From Lampris incognitus (lineage: Eukaryota > Chordata > Actinopteri > Lampriformes > Lampridae), in contig NC_079213.1 of the NCBI RefSeq assembly GCF_029633865.1, forward strand, positions 101,902,510 to 101,966,509: a stretch of 64,000 nucleotides of DNA, in the 5' to 3' direction. Of the stretch, positions 10,350 to 18,643 are shown one piece after another (position 1 is the stretch's first letter; each line of letters starts with the position of its first letter). Both the position numbers and the translations under genes were made by a program. The notes under the pieces were generated by a model. The model saw only the letters and a list, made by a program, of their open reading frames with translations. It was not told the origin of the DNA and did not search any database.

Positions 10350-10781
10350 ATCTGGCGTTGCGGTCTATTCCATTGCCTACCAACACGGGGATTGGTGGTT
10401 CGAATCCTCATGTTACCTCCAGCTTGGTCGGGCATCCCTACAGACACAATTGGCCGTGTCTGCGGGTGGGAAGCCAGATGTGGGTATATGTCCTGGTCGC
10501 TGCACTAGCGCCTCCTCTGGTCGGTTGGGTCGCCTGTTCGGGGGGGAGGGGGAACTGGGGGGGAAAGTGTGATCCTCCCATGCGCTACGTCCCCCTGGTA
10601 AAACTTCTCACTGTCAGGTGAAAAGAAACGGCTGGCGACTCCACCTGTATCGCAGGAGGCATGTGGTAGTCTGCAGCCCTCCCCGGATCGGCAGAGGGGG
10701 TGGAGCGGCGACCGGGACAGCTCGGAAGAGTGGGGTAATTGGCCGGATACAGTAGGGGAGGGAAAGGGGGGGGTAACAAAA
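10350..10781 (+). mobile_element. tRNA-derived SINE (family B) with 11-bp target duplication
   Basis: Flanked by ACAAATGATAG at 10339-10349 and 10782-10792. It has a tRNA-like head with a B-box-like GGTTCGAATCC near 10398, a long body, and a 3' end with GTAATTGGCCGGATACAGTAG followed by G/A-rich sequence. Other copies in the window are at 11788-12036, 12286-12662 with 18573-18643, 40165-40612, 42117-42163 and 62148-62583. The first few tRNA-like bases seen in other copies (GTGTCCGGGTGGCG) are altered or absent here. Confidence 0.85.
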
Positions 10782-10792
10782 ACAAATGATAG

Positions 10793-11050
10793 GTCTATGG
10801 TCATTAGAAATGTGAAGCTTCACTACACTCCTGTGGTAATGGACTTTGATGTTGCTGTGCCATTAGAAGCTCATGAGGACACCAGAGCTTTAGAGATGCA
10901 TGTTAGTCAGAGTCGGAGCGCTCCAGCAGTAGAGCGTCCACCTGAAAGTTTATCTGAAACTACCTGTAAATGTGAAACAAGGTGTTACCAGAAGTGGCAG
11001 ACTTATCAGGAAGCCAGCCCGTGATATAGACACCCAGAAAAAAGGAGCTA
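10793..11050 (+). pseudogene. Old Ty3/gypsy copy: integrase tail
   Basis: The frame from 10797 reads VIRNVKLHYTPVVMDFDVAV, PLEAHEDTRALEMHVSQS, then a stretch ending at a stop near 11024. It continues the FELVNTND sequence that stops at 10349, as expected for an interrupted integrase C-terminus. No catalytic residues remain in this piece. Confidence 0.7.
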
Positions 11051-11059
11051 CATAGTATC

Positions 11060-11280
11060 CTGGCGGCACGGTGGTGCAGTGTGTTAGCACGGTTGCCTCA
11101 CAGCAAGAAGGTTCTGGGTTCGAGCACCAGGGTAGTCCAACCTTGGGGGTCGTCCTCTGTGTAGAGTTTGCATGTTCTTTCCGTGTCTGCGTGGGTTTCC
11201 TCCGGGGGCTCCGGTTTCCTCCCACATTCGAAAGACATGTAGGTCAGGTGAATCAGCCATACTAAATTGCCCCTAGGTTT

Positions 11281-11341
<61 letters not shown>

Positions 11342-11473
11342 GGCCTTGTCTGACGGCCTGGCGGCCTGTCCAGGGTGTCTCCCTGCCTGCCACCCAATGA
11401 CCGCTGGGATAGGCTCCAGCATCCCCGCGACCCCGATAGCAGGATAAGCGGTTCAGATAATGGATGGATATGC
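11060..11473 (+). mobile_element. V-SINE/DANA-like SINE with internal (GT)n
   Basis: Starts GGCGGCACGGTGGTGCAGTG, has a B-box-like GGTTCGAGCACC (11117-11128), the strongly conserved V-SINE core around TTTCCTCCGGGGGCTCCGG, a (GT)n array of about 55 bases (11284-11340), and the family tail GATAGGCTCCAGCATCCC ... GGATAATGGATGG. The short flanks AGTATC (11054-11059 and 11474-11479) may be the target duplication. Inserted between the gypsy integrase tail and its polypurine tract. Confidence 0.85.
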
Positions 11474-11479
11474 AGTATC

Positions 11480-11689
11480 ACTCTGTAAAGTTCATGTTAC
11501 AATTTTGGAAAACGAAATATTGACTGAAGGTTGATATTGAAGCTGAAGTTTTGAAATATGCTCATGTTTTGTGAAAATGTGAAAAAAGAATAATCTGAAA
11601 GAAAACAATATAATTTGTAGTATCAGGTTAGAGAAAAGAAACTGTTTTGGTATTAAAGAAATGTACTTTGATTCTAATGAGGGGAGGGA
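11480..11689 (+). other. Old Ty3/gypsy copy: post-pol region and polypurine tract
   Basis: A/T-rich, no coding features. The purine-rich run ATGAGGGGAGGGA (11677-11689) stands directly before a TGTAATAT sequence that I take as the LTR start. That is the position of a polypurine tract that primes plus-strand synthesis. Confidence 0.6.
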
Positions 11690-11787
11690 TGTAATATAGT
11701 TGGTTTGATATCTCAAGAGTAGGTAGTGTTGATTTAGAGACGGACGTGAGGGAGAACTACAGCATCGCGACTATGTGAATGCTTTTT

Positions 11788-12036
11788 TTTTTACCCCCAT
11801 TTTTCTTCCCAATTGTACTTGGCTAATTACCCCCCTCTTCCCTTTTCTGAGCCGTCCCGGTCTCTGCTCCACCCCCTCTGCCGATCTGGGGAGGGCTGCA
11901 GACTACCACATGCCTCCTCCAATACATGTGGAGTCGCCAGCCGCTTCTTTTCACCTGACAGTGAGGAGCCTCACCACGGGGACATACTGCGTGGGAGGAT
12001 CACGCTTTTCCCCCCAGTTCCCCTATACTATATTTG
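11788..12036 (-). mobile_element. Family-B SINE, 3' half, minus orientation
   Basis: Reverse-oriented copy of the SINE at 10350. It begins with a T-run (poly-A tail on the minus strand) and reads through the conserved body as far as CCCCCCAGTTCCCC, then changes abruptly at about 12036 to unrelated sequence. Its left flank TATGTGAATGCTTTT matches the flank right of the SINE 5' end at 18573-18643, so the two pieces probably derive from one insertion. Confidence 0.75.
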
Positions 12037-12285
12037 AACTATATTTGCTCTGTACACGTGTGATATTGTCCTCTTGGGAGTGTGTGAAATCTCCCCAACG
12101 TGCCCATCTCTGCTCTGAAAACAGTGAACAAAGTCTGTTTTCGGTATCAAGTTTTTGACTTTCTTACCTTGTTTTAATTTTGGATAGATCATTTTGCCTA
12201 CTCGACCCTGAAATAAAACAAAGGTAATCGTGATCTTTGATCTGTCCGCTAAAAAATAACGTTTTGTAAAATGTATGGATACTTT
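12037..12285. other. Unassigned 249-bp segment inside the mosaic SINE
   Basis: A/T-rich sequence with no coding potential or recognised repeat. It sits precisely between two partial SINE copies of the same orientation, so it probably arrived with the second copy. Confidence 0.5.
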
Positions 12286-12662
12286 TTTTGGGGGAGGGGG
12301 GGATTTCTCCCCCCATTTTCTCCCCAATTGCATCCGGCCAATTACCCCACTGTTCTGAGCCATCCCAGTCGCTGCTCCACCCTCTCTGCCAATCCGGGGA
12401 GGTCTGCAGACTACCACATGCCTCCTCCGATACATGTTGAGTCGCCAGCCGCCTCTTTTCACCTGACAGTGAGGAGCCTCACCAGGGGGACGTACTGCGT
12501 GGGAGAATCACGCTTTTCCCTCCAGTTCCCCTTCCCCCCGAACAGGCACCCCAACCGACCAGAGGAGGCGCTAGTGCAGCGACCAGGACACATACCCACA
12601 TCCAGCTTCCCAACCGCAGACACGGCCAATTATTTCTGTAGGGACGCCCAACCAGGCCAGAG
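12286..12662 (-). mobile_element. Family-B SINE, 3' and middle part, minus orientation
   Basis: Second reverse-oriented copy. It extends further towards the tRNA-like head than the first copy (through GGCACCCCAACCGACCAGAG to GGCCAGAGGTAAC) and stops at the DIRS left end. The missing head, with a B box reading GATTCGAACC on the plus strand, follows the DIRS right end at 18573-18643. The DIRS element therefore inserted into this SINE at GTAAC. Confidence 0.8.
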
Positions 12663-12708
12663 GTAACTTTGGGTTCGCGAAGCGAACCCTAGTTATATGA
12701 ACAACAAC

Positions 12709-12912
12709 AAAATGGCTGAGAGGGTTATTGCATTGTGACATCATCCACAATAGCTCGCTGGAAAAAAGAAAAACGATGGAGGTGCATTCTCCGTGCCAAT
12801 CCCGCACAATATGACCCCCTGTGGTCATATGTCCTCCCACCGACCCCGTATTGGCACGCCCACCGGAAGCGCTATTCCTCTTTGTAAGTCGAACCATCTC
12901 CAACTAAATGAG
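12709..12912 (+). repeat. DIRS inverted terminal repeat, left
   Basis: About 204 bp starting AAAATGGCTGAGAGGGTTAT. It is the reverse complement of 18360-18553 with few differences. The outer 46 bases (12663-12708) are not shared with the opposite terminus but are mirrored in the internal complementary region. Confidence 0.85.
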
Positions 12913-12953
12913 CACCACACCTGTGGCCCGGGTAGGAGGAGAACGGCTCTATT

Positions 12954-13053
12954 CTCAGCCATTTTGTCGTTGTTCATATAACTAGGGTTCGCTTCGCGAA
13001 CCCAAAGTTACATTTCACGTACTCCAAAATGGCTGAGAGGGTTATTGCATTGA
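12954..13053. promoter_or_regulatory. DIRS internal complementary region (ICR)
   Basis: This 100-bp segment has two adjoining parts. Positions 12954-13011 are the reverse complement of the element's left end (12663-12720), with one mismatch. Positions 13007-13053 are the reverse complement of the right end (about 18526-18572). The two parts share one GTTAC at 13007-13011. An ICR of this type is known in the DIRS group and is thought to align the two RNA ends so that a circular DNA with a single junction forms. Confidence 0.85.
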
Positions 13054-13145
13054 ACAACGACAGGATTCGTGCCTCCGTTCCCTAGCCGTCCAATGAACCC
13101 TTCAAACCCCTGGTGGGAAGGGGTACGCGTTCTGATGAGAGCATC

Positions 13146-14173
13146 CTAAGAGGCCTGCTCCAGAACAGCGTCGGCAACCGACCGCACCTTAACGTGCCGG
13201 TAATAATGCTGTAAGAAAGTGGTCTCACCACTCCAAACCGCCGCCTGGCGGATGACCTCCCAGTCGATACCTGACAACACAGCTATTGAAGTAGCAGTCC
13301 CTCGGGTAGAATGCGCCTTCAGCTTAGGAGCTGTTTTACCCGCTTTGGTATACGCCTCCGTAATACCATCCACCAGCCAGTGTGCTAGCCTCTAGGTGGA
13401 AAGGGCATAACCTGGTTTGCTCACTCTGTAGGTCAACAGCAGCCTGTCAGACCTACGAATATCTGCTGTGCGCCGCATGTAAATGCGTAAAGCCCGTACA
13501 GGACACGAGAGGTGCAAGCGTTTCTCATCCCTAGTCACCGGTGACGGATGAAACGCGTGTATCACCACCGGGGCCCTACTCGTCAGGACAGACACAGTTT
13601 TGGGCACGAAGCTGGGGTCTGTAAAGAGCGTGACCATCAGATCACCAGAAAACACCATCCCCTTGATGGTGAGTGCAGTGAGCTCACAACCCCTCGCTGC
13701 GGTGGTAAGTGCCAAGAGCACAGCCAGCTTAGCCGAGACATAACGCATGTCTGCCGTAGACATGGGTTCAAAGGGATCTTTCTCTAGTGCGTGCAGAACA
13801 AGGGAAGCATCCCAAGTTTCAGCTCTCGTAAGCTCCTTAGCTGAGAGCTTCTTAGTACCCAACAGGTACTGCGTCATGAGCGGGTGCGTGAAAACCGTGC
13901 TACCCTCGATCTTCCCCCCGGAAGAACGTGAGAGCCGATACACAGACTTTGACCGAGGAGAAAGACCAAAGTCTATCACTCCTACAGACCTCCACAAAAG
14001 TCAGTATAGGGCCAATCCCTACTGACAAAGGGTCCATGTCTCGCTCAGCGCAAAATTGGTCAAATCGATTCCAGTACCCCTGGTACCTGGAATACGTGGA
14101 GTCTTTACGCCCCGCTAAGATGACACGAATCACTTGCGCACTAAGTCCCATAACTAAGAGCCTGGCTTTGTAA
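13146..14173 (-). pseudogene. DIRS tyrosine recombinase, two lesions
   Basis: The recombinase would insert the circular element DNA. The amino part (14173-13920) has the core-binding sequence AYKARLLVMGLSAQVIRVIL, TYSRYQGYWNRFDQFC and LSVGIGPILTFVEVC. After a frame change in a run of six C (13914-13919 on the plus strand), 13910-13395 continues with the catalytic domain: TTAARGCELTALT carries the first Arg, then LSCPVRALRIYMRR. An in-frame TAG (13392-13394) precedes HSTRGTATS (H-x-x-R) and VWSGETTFLQHYYRH, which holds the likely nucleophilic Tyr; the frame ends at 13146. All expected catalytic residues R, H-x-x-R and Y are visible. As written it cannot make a full protein. Confidence 0.85.
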
Positions 14174-16476
14174 GCATCCACGCCGCTAATCGGGAGCCTC
14201 CTATCCAGGGGCCCTGCCGTAGCAGCCCTCCTGCTTGCGTGAGCGCGTCCGCCCACTCCGGGACGTCGAACCGCTCGCCTACTATCCAGGGCACTATTCG
14301 CGGAAACCACGGGGTGCTCGGTTCGTACGGGGCCACGAGAACTAACCGACCCCCTGTGCGCTCGAACTTGACCACCAGGTCTAGGAGGCACCTGCGCGGG
14401 GGGAATGCGTAAAGCATCTCCTCGGGCCATGGATCTAGTCCAAGCGCGTTGACCCCCAACGGCGCTAGGTCGGACGGGAGCATCGAGTACCAACGAGGGC
14501 ACTTGTAATTGAGTTTCAATGCGAACAGATCCACTTGAGCTACCCCGAACCTCTCCCAGATCATAGCCACTATGGCTGGGTTGAGGCTCCAATTGTCCGC
14601 ATGCGGGCCGCCTCTCGAGAGGATGTCCGCTGCTTCGTTGTCCTTCCCAGGAACATGAAGCGCCCTGATTGATAGCGCGTTGCTGTTGACCCAAATCCAA
14701 ATTTGCATGGCCAACTCTCTGCAACGCTTGGACTTCATACCGCCTTGGCGGTTGATGTAGGCCTTGGCCGTCATGCTGTCTGTCATTATCAGTATGTGAC
14801 GGCCTACGAGATCCTGAGCGAAATGCTGGATAGCCAGCCAAATCGTCTCTGTCTCGCGCGCGTTGATGTGGACCTTCTCCCCAGACGGCCACACTCCTCG
14901 CGCTGTTTTGTAGCCAAGGATGGCCCCCCAACCCGAGAGGGACGCATCCGTATAAATTGTTACCTCGGGTCCCCTGGGGCCCATAGGGACCCCAGACATG
15001 TCCACGCAGGCTCTGTTCCAGTGGTCTAGGTCCTGCGCTACCACGCGCGGGACCAGGATAAGATGGTTGTTGTACCGGCGTTCGTTGCCGTATTTCAAGA
15101 AGTGAACTGCGAACCACAATTGCAGTCTCCTCATGAACAACAGACCTAAAGGAACAACTTGGTGAGCCGATGCCAGAAGGCCCAGCAGCCTCCTGATCAT
15201 CCGATAAGTGACATATGTCCCCGGGACGAAATGTGCTAACGTGGTCCTGGTGGAATGCCATCTCTCTTGCGTAAGGGTTGCGCGCATGGATACCGTATCC
15301 AAACTCAGACCCAGATACGTTGCCTGGCACGAAGGCCATGGCGCGCTCTTCTTTATGTTGATAGTGAAACCCATGTACTCCATGAATTCCATCAACTCCT
15401 GAGTATGGAGTATTGCTTGTTCCGGCGACCGGGCCAACACCAACAGGTCGTCTAGGAACCATGCCAAGCGCATACCTTTGCGCATCAACACTCCGAGCGC
15501 TGCTTTCACACACCTTGTGAATGTCAGAGGAGAGAGGCGATATCCGAACGGGAGGCATGTGTACTGGTAACACTGACCCCGGTAACAGAACCGAAGATAC
15601 TTTCTGTGTCTTTCCGCAATCGGACAATGATAGAAAGCATCTTTTAGGTCGACCGAAGTTAGCCAATCGGACTGTGTCACCATTGACAGCAGAACCGGTG
15701 TGTGTAGCATTTTGAAACTGACCTTCTCTACATACTTGTTGAAGGGTTTCAAATCTAGGATTGGGCGCATGCCCCCATCCTTCTTCGGGACCAGAAAGTA
15801 ACGGCTGTAAAACCCGTCTTCTCTTTCTAGGGGAGGAACCACCATGATTGCCCCTTTCGAGAGTAACTCTGTGAGTTCGTTGTCTAGGATTTGTGCTTCG
15901 GCCACCGACCCCGGTTCCGTATGCACTATTCCCAAGTACGGGGGTACAATACCGTTCTCGAAAAGGATTTGGTGTCCATGGGCTATCTGATCCAAAACAG
16001 AAGCCGACGGGACCAATTCCTTCCACCTGTGTAACATGAGTGACAGAGGTCCCGTTGCCTCCTGTACCTTGCTGTTCAGGTAGCGCGCGTAAGTTGCGCG
16101 TAAAGGGTCTGGGGAAGCCCCGCCCGCCATGCCCTGCATCCATGGAGGGGCTTCGTCCTTGTAAAGGAGACCCAGATGGGGGAATTGGCGTTTTGAACCT
16201 TTCCAAATTACCATTTGACCCATCAGAGAGACTAAACATTGTCGCATCATAGTCCCCTCCCAGGGGCTCATTTGCGCTCATGTCATTATTATCCAGTATT
16301 TCCAGCAGGGATGTTATTACATTGTTATCATCATCTTTACCTAAAGATTCAGACAGACAATCAGACTTGCGTTTCAAACCTTTTAAAACGCAATCACCAT
16401 CATCACCAACATAAAAACTTTTATTCACATTCACAACCTTTGGAATAGAACAAGTAGACTGTGCATCAGAAACCAA
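13900..16476 (-). CDS. Long alternate-frame ORF overlapping DIRS RT, leading into the recombinase
   Basis: An 858-codon open frame. The first 70 or so residues (MVSDAQSTCSIPKVVNVNKS, acidic, Asn/Asp-rich) look like real coding sequence. The middle, about 16271-14173, lies out of frame over the whole RT/RNase H gene and is Pro/Gly/Arg-rich. The last 90 residues are the recombinase core-binding region. Overlapping RT and recombinase frames are known in the DIRS1 group. Whether the middle is translated or is skipped, for example by splicing, cannot be seen here. The frame ends at 13900 because of the C6-run shift. Confidence 0.6.
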   Translation of the reverse strand: MVSDAQSTCSIPKVVNVNKSFYVGDDGDCVLKGLKRKSDCLSESLGKDDDNNVITSLLEILDNNDMSANEPLGGDYDATMFSLSDGSNGNLERFKTPIPPSGSPLQGRSPSMDAGHGGRGFPRPFTRNLRALPEQQGTGGNGTSVTHVTQVEGIGPVGFCFGSDSPWTPNPFRERYCTPVLGNSAYGTGVGGRSTNPRQRTHRVTLERGNHGGSSPRKRRRVLQPLLSGPEEGWGHAPNPRFETLQQVCREGQFQNATHTGSAVNGDTVRLANFGRPKRCFLSLSDCGKTQKVSSVLLPGSVLPVHMPPVRISPLSSDIHKVCESSARSVDAQRYALGMVPRRPVGVGPVAGTSNTPYSGVDGIHGVHGFHYQHKEERAMAFVPGNVSGSEFGYGIHARNPYAREMAFHQDHVSTFRPGDICHLSDDQEAAGPSGIGSPSCSFRSVVHEETAIVVRSSLLEIRQRTPVQQPSYPGPARGSAGPRPLEQSLRGHVWGPYGPQGTRGNNLYGCVPLGLGGHPWLQNSARSVAVWGEGPHQRARDRDDLAGYPAFRSGSRRPSHTDNDRQHDGQGLHQPPRRYEVQALQRVGHANLDLGQQQRAINQGASCSWEGQRSSGHPLERRPACGQLEPQPSHSGYDLGEVRGSSSGSVRIETQLQVPSLVLDAPVRPSAVGGQRAWTRSMARGDALRIPPAQVPPRPGGQVRAHRGSVSSRGPVRTEHPVVSANSALDSRRAVRRPGVGGRAHASRRAATAGPLDRRLPISGVDAYKARLLVMGLSAQVIRVILAGRKDSTYSRYQGYWNRFDQFCAERDMDPLSVGIGPILTFVEVCRSDRLWSFSSVKVCVSALTFFRGEDRG
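14154..16271 (-). CDS. DIRS reverse transcriptase/RNase H with C-terminal domain
   Basis: Copies the element RNA. This intact frame of 705 codons has RT blocks including YFLVPKKDGGMRPILDLK (about 158-175), SVDLKDAF (206-213, catalytic D), LPFGYRLSP (240-248) and the catalytic WFLDDLLVLA (271-280). RNase H follows with YTDASLSGWGA (440-450), a conserved Glu in INARETET and ILIMTDSMTAKAY, then VPGKDNEAADILSR. The C-terminus, beginning VDLFALKLNYKCPRWYS, is the region that follows RNase H in DIRS polymerases; an adenine-methyltransferase-like domain is reported there in some members, but I cannot confirm its motifs. The ATG at 16271 is the first in frame; the natural start may lie upstream. The gene overlaps an alternate frame along its full length. 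Confidence 0.85.
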   Translation of the reverse strand: MSPWEGTMMRQCLVSLMGQMVIWKGSKRQFPHLGLLYKDEAPPWMQGMAGGASPDPLRATYARYLNSKVQEATGPLSLMLHRWKELVPSASVLDQIAHGHQILFENGIVPPYLGIVHTEPGSVAEAQILDNELTELLSKGAIMVVPPLEREDGFYSRYFLVPKKDGGMRPILDLKPFNKYVEKVSFKMLHTPVLLSMVTQSDWLTSVDLKDAFYHCPIAERHRKYLRFCYRGQCYQYTCLPFGYRLSPLTFTRCVKAALGVLMRKGMRLAWFLDDLLVLARSPEQAILHTQELMEFMEYMGFTINIKKSAPWPSCQATYLGLSLDTVSMRATLTQERWHSTRTTLAHFVPGTYVTYRMIRRLLGLLASAHQVVPLGLLFMRRLQLWFAVHFLKYGNERRYNNHLILVPRVVAQDLDHWNRACVDMSGVPMGPRGPEVTIYTDASLSGWGAILGYKTARGVWPSGEKVHINARETETIWLAIQHFAQDLVGRHILIMTDSMTAKAYINRQGGMKSKRCRELAMQIWIWVNSNALSIRALHVPGKDNEAADILSRGGPHADNWSLNPAIVAMIWERFGVAQVDLFALKLNYKCPRWYSMLPSDLAPLGVNALGLDPWPEEMLYAFPPRRCLLDLVVKFERTGGRLVLVAPYEPSTPWFPRIVPWIVGERFDVPEWADALTQAGGLLRQGPWIGGSRLAAWMLTKPGS

Positions 16477-16596
16477 AATAAAAGGCGCAGTGTTTAGCCC
16501 TGCGCACGCTGTGTCCCCTGAACGTGCGTCTATATCGCCGGAGACGGCTCTGGAATCAGTCTGTTGGTGTGGGTCGTAACATCCTGCCGAAACACG

Positions 16597-17256
16597 TCAC
16601 TTGGCAGCTCCCTTCTTGGAAGTGTCTGTGCTGTCCGGCTTGGCCGCCTTGGCCGCTGGATCTGTGGAAGACTGGGAGTTTGGACGTGAGCCCTGTCCAC
16701 GCCCGCGCCCCACTTTACCACCTCTTTTTGGATAAGTCTCTCTCCATTTCTGCTTGCGCGCAGGCTTGTCCCCCTGCCCTGTGCCCACCGCGGGCTTAGG
16801 GGTAGGCGGGTTCTTCATCATCGGGAGAAGCTCCTTGTGCAAGGTTTCGCACTCGGCCTGGGCGGCCTTGTATTTGCTGATAATGTCCGGGGTCGTTCCA
16901 AACAGGCCCTGGTTCCCTGCGCAGGAGTGGGCCATCCACTCCTTGCAGAATTCCTCTTTTACCCCGGCTGTCTCTAGCCAGAGACGTCTGCGCGAAAGGG
17001 TGGAGGCAGCTGCGCTAGAACCGCACTCTAGAGCGATGGAATACAGCAGCGATCCCAGGGAGTCAGCTATGCGTTCCATTTCCAAGATGTACTCACAACC
17101 TGCTTCGCTGGCCACTACGTCACCGAACTCGGCCCCGTCGATACCTGCTGTAGCGATGGCGGCTCGACGTTTGATAGGCTGCAGAGCTTGCGCATGTACG
17201 CCGTTATCATCCCAGCCGTTGAGACGAGTCCAGCTGCGCGTGTACTGGCGTGCCAT
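16597..17256 (-). CDS. DIRS gag, C-terminal part in shifted frame
   Basis: A 219-codon frame whose sequence from about residue 20 (QALQPIKRRAAIATAGIDGA) through GCEYILEMERIADSLGSLL and WMAHSCAGNQGLFG continues the gag-like protein of the preceding frame. The C-terminus is basic and rich in Lys, Gly and Arg (KQKWRETYPKRGGKVGRGRG), suitable for binding nucleic acid. The apparent ATG at 17256 lies within the overlap with the upstream gag frame, so it is probably not a natural start but reflects a frameshift between 17256 and 17160. Confidence 0.65.
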   Translation of the reverse strand: MARQYTRSWTRLNGWDDNGVHAQALQPIKRRAAIATAGIDGAEFGDVVASEAGCEYILEMERIADSLGSLLYSIALECGSSAAASTLSRRRLWLETAGVKEEFCKEWMAHSCAGNQGLFGTTPDIISKYKAAQAECETLHKELLPMMKNPPTPKPAVGTGQGDKPARKQKWRETYPKRGGKVGRGRGQGSRPNSQSSTDPAAKAAKPDSTDTSKKGAAK

Positions 17257-18236
17257 GCATCACACGCGTAACGATCCACCTGTTGGCCCCACTGCGAAGG
17301 GTGTTTGGGAGTATCGCGAGACCCCACCTTGGTGTTAGGGTTGAATGATAAAACGTCCCTCTCTGGTTGCGGAATTTTCCAGTCTTTGTAGTTGAGGTTC
17401 CTAACCTCGACTGCTAAGACGTCAACCCCCTTCTGACTGAACTTTGAGGACGATTTAAGTAGCGGATCCGCCTCCGCCCGCTTAAACGCTTGTTCGATGT
17501 GAGGATAAGGTGGTAGAGTGGAGTCCCTGACCCTCTCTGCCATTCGTGGAAAATCGGCTACCACCGGATCTTGAGGATTGCCCGGCTCGGTAACGATGTC
17601 GGCAGACTTGACCGCTCGCGCGAACAGATCGCGGAAACTGGCGAGGAATGTTTCGGACCCACGTTGCATGGCGTCGCCATCTTTGTTTGGTTGAGACGAA
17701 CTTGGCTGGTCGTCTTCCACGCCCTGATCGTCTACTTCCTCAGGCAGTGAATCCTCGGGTTCCGCACCCGCCGAATAACATGCCACGGATTCACCAGGGA
17801 GAGATAGGATCTCATTGATCCAGTCCTCTCTAACTATCCCGGATGGTGGGATAGCCTCTGGCTCCGGAGGGATGCTAATGCTAGCTGCCGTCCCGTGACT
17901 GTAGCTAGGAAGCATCGGAGGGATGTTGCTAGCCTCCGCCCCATGGCTATAGCTAGGTAGCACCATGCTAGCCGCCTCGTTAGCAGGTGCGAAGGGATCT
18001 GCAAGTCCCCATCTTTGACAGTACAGGGCAGCCCACCTTTGGCGCCCCGATCCTCTGATGGTTTTACAGAAATTGCAGTCGATCTCATTACGGTCTACAT
18101 CCCTCAAGTAGCCCGTGTAGTGAACATGCGGGATATGGGAGACACAGTCCGGATGGGGGTCCCATCGGAGCGTCGCCGGTTTAACACACCCGCACCAAGC
18201 GCAGAATCCGGCCACATCGACCGGATTAACGAACAT
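17115..18236 (-). CDS. DIRS gag-like protein, N-terminal part
   Basis: A 373-codon frame starting from the first ATG inside the right terminal repeat region. The N-terminus has a Cys/His cluster (GFCAWCGCVKPATLRWDPHPD, then CVSH and CNFCKTI), typical of vertebrate DIRS ORF1 proteins and possibly zinc-binding. An acidic, Ser/Pro-rich middle follows with two near-repeats of LPSYSHG (about 93-111). The conserved segment is LLKSSSKFSQKGVDVLAVEV to RDVLSFNPNTKVGSRDTPKH and CDAWHASTRAAGLVSTAGMI. After that the frame diverges into a tail without matches to the gag continuation, which lies in the frame of 16597-17256. Confidence 0.75.
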   Translation of the reverse strand: MFVNPVDVAGFCAWCGCVKPATLRWDPHPDCVSHIPHVHYTGYLRDVDRNEIDCNFCKTIRGSGRQRWAALYCQRWGLADPFAPANEAASMVLPSYSHGAEASNIPPMLPSYSHGTAASISIPPEPEAIPPSGIVREDWINEILSLPGESVACYSAGAEPEDSLPEEVDDQGVEDDQPSSSQPNKDGDAMQRGSETFLASFRDLFARAVKSADIVTEPGNPQDPVVADFPRMAERVRDSTLPPYPHIEQAFKRAEADPLLKSSSKFSQKGVDVLAVEVRNLNYKDWKIPQPERDVLSFNPNTKVGSRDTPKHPSQWGQQVDRYACDAWHASTRAAGLVSTAGMITAYMRKLCSLSNVEPPSLQQVSTGPSSVT

Positions 18237-18359
18237 CTTGGCGATAAAAGGTAAGCTAACTATAAGTTAGTATCTAATATACCAGTATATCACTAGATTA
18301 CTTGCGTATTTGCAGTTTTCCTCTTAGTCCCAGCGAGAGAGAAACAGCCATCGACCGAT

Positions 18360-18553
18360 CTCATTTAGTTGGAGATGGAAAGAGGAATAGCGCTTCCGGT
18401 GGGCGTGCCAATACGGGGTCGGTGGGAGGACATATGACCACAGGGGGTCATATTGTCTGGGATTGGCACGGGGAATGCACCTCCATCGTTTTTCTTTTTT
18501 CCAGCGAGCTATTGTGGATGATGTCACAATGCAATAACCCTCTCAGCCATTTT
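18360..18553 (-). repeat. DIRS inverted terminal repeat, right
   Basis: Reverse complement of 12709-12912. The last 19 bases of the element (18554-18572) extend beyond the repeat and are mirrored at 13007-13026 in the ICR. On the coding strand this repeat is at the 5' end of the element, so it would hold the promoter. Confidence 0.85.
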
Positions 18554-18572
18554 GGAGTACGTGAAATGTAAC

Positions 18573-18643
18573 ACAGGGATTCGAACCGGCGATCCCTGTG
18601 TTGGTAGGCAACGGAATAGACTGCCACGCCACCCGGACACCCT
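18573..18643 (-). mobile_element. Family-B SINE, tRNA-like 5' head, minus orientation
   Basis: Contains ATTCGAACC on the plus strand, the reverse complement of a pol III B box (GGTTCGAAT), and ends in the family 5' terminus GCCACCCGGACACCC. It completes the SINE split by DIRS. The next 15 bases match the flank of the SINE at 11772-11786, with one difference. Confidence 0.85.

Larger units (their letters stand above)
12663..18572 (-). mobile_element. DIRS-type retrotransposon, nearly complete (about 5.9 kb)
   Basis: Tyrosine-recombinase retrotransposon that is expected to integrate as a circle rather than with an integrase. It reads on the minus strand in the order gag, RT/RNase H, tyrosine recombinase, with inverted terminal repeats and an internal complementary region at the 3' side. 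It lies within a SINE, with GTAAC at both junctions (12663-12667 and 18568-18572) and no longer target duplication, as expected for recombinase-mediated insertion. Defects seen are one frame change in gag, a C6-run frameshift and an in-frame stop in the recombinase. Otherwise the coding capacity is well preserved, suggesting fairly recent insertion. Confidence 0.9.

Noticed and set aside
10398..10408. B-box sequences such as GGTTCGAATCC as evidence for tRNA genes
   Set aside because: Each lies in a SINE head; no cloverleaf with paired acceptor and anticodon stems could be built.
14703..15029. Plus-strand open frames within the DIRS RT gene
   Set aside because: Antisense shadows of the RT/recombinase frames.
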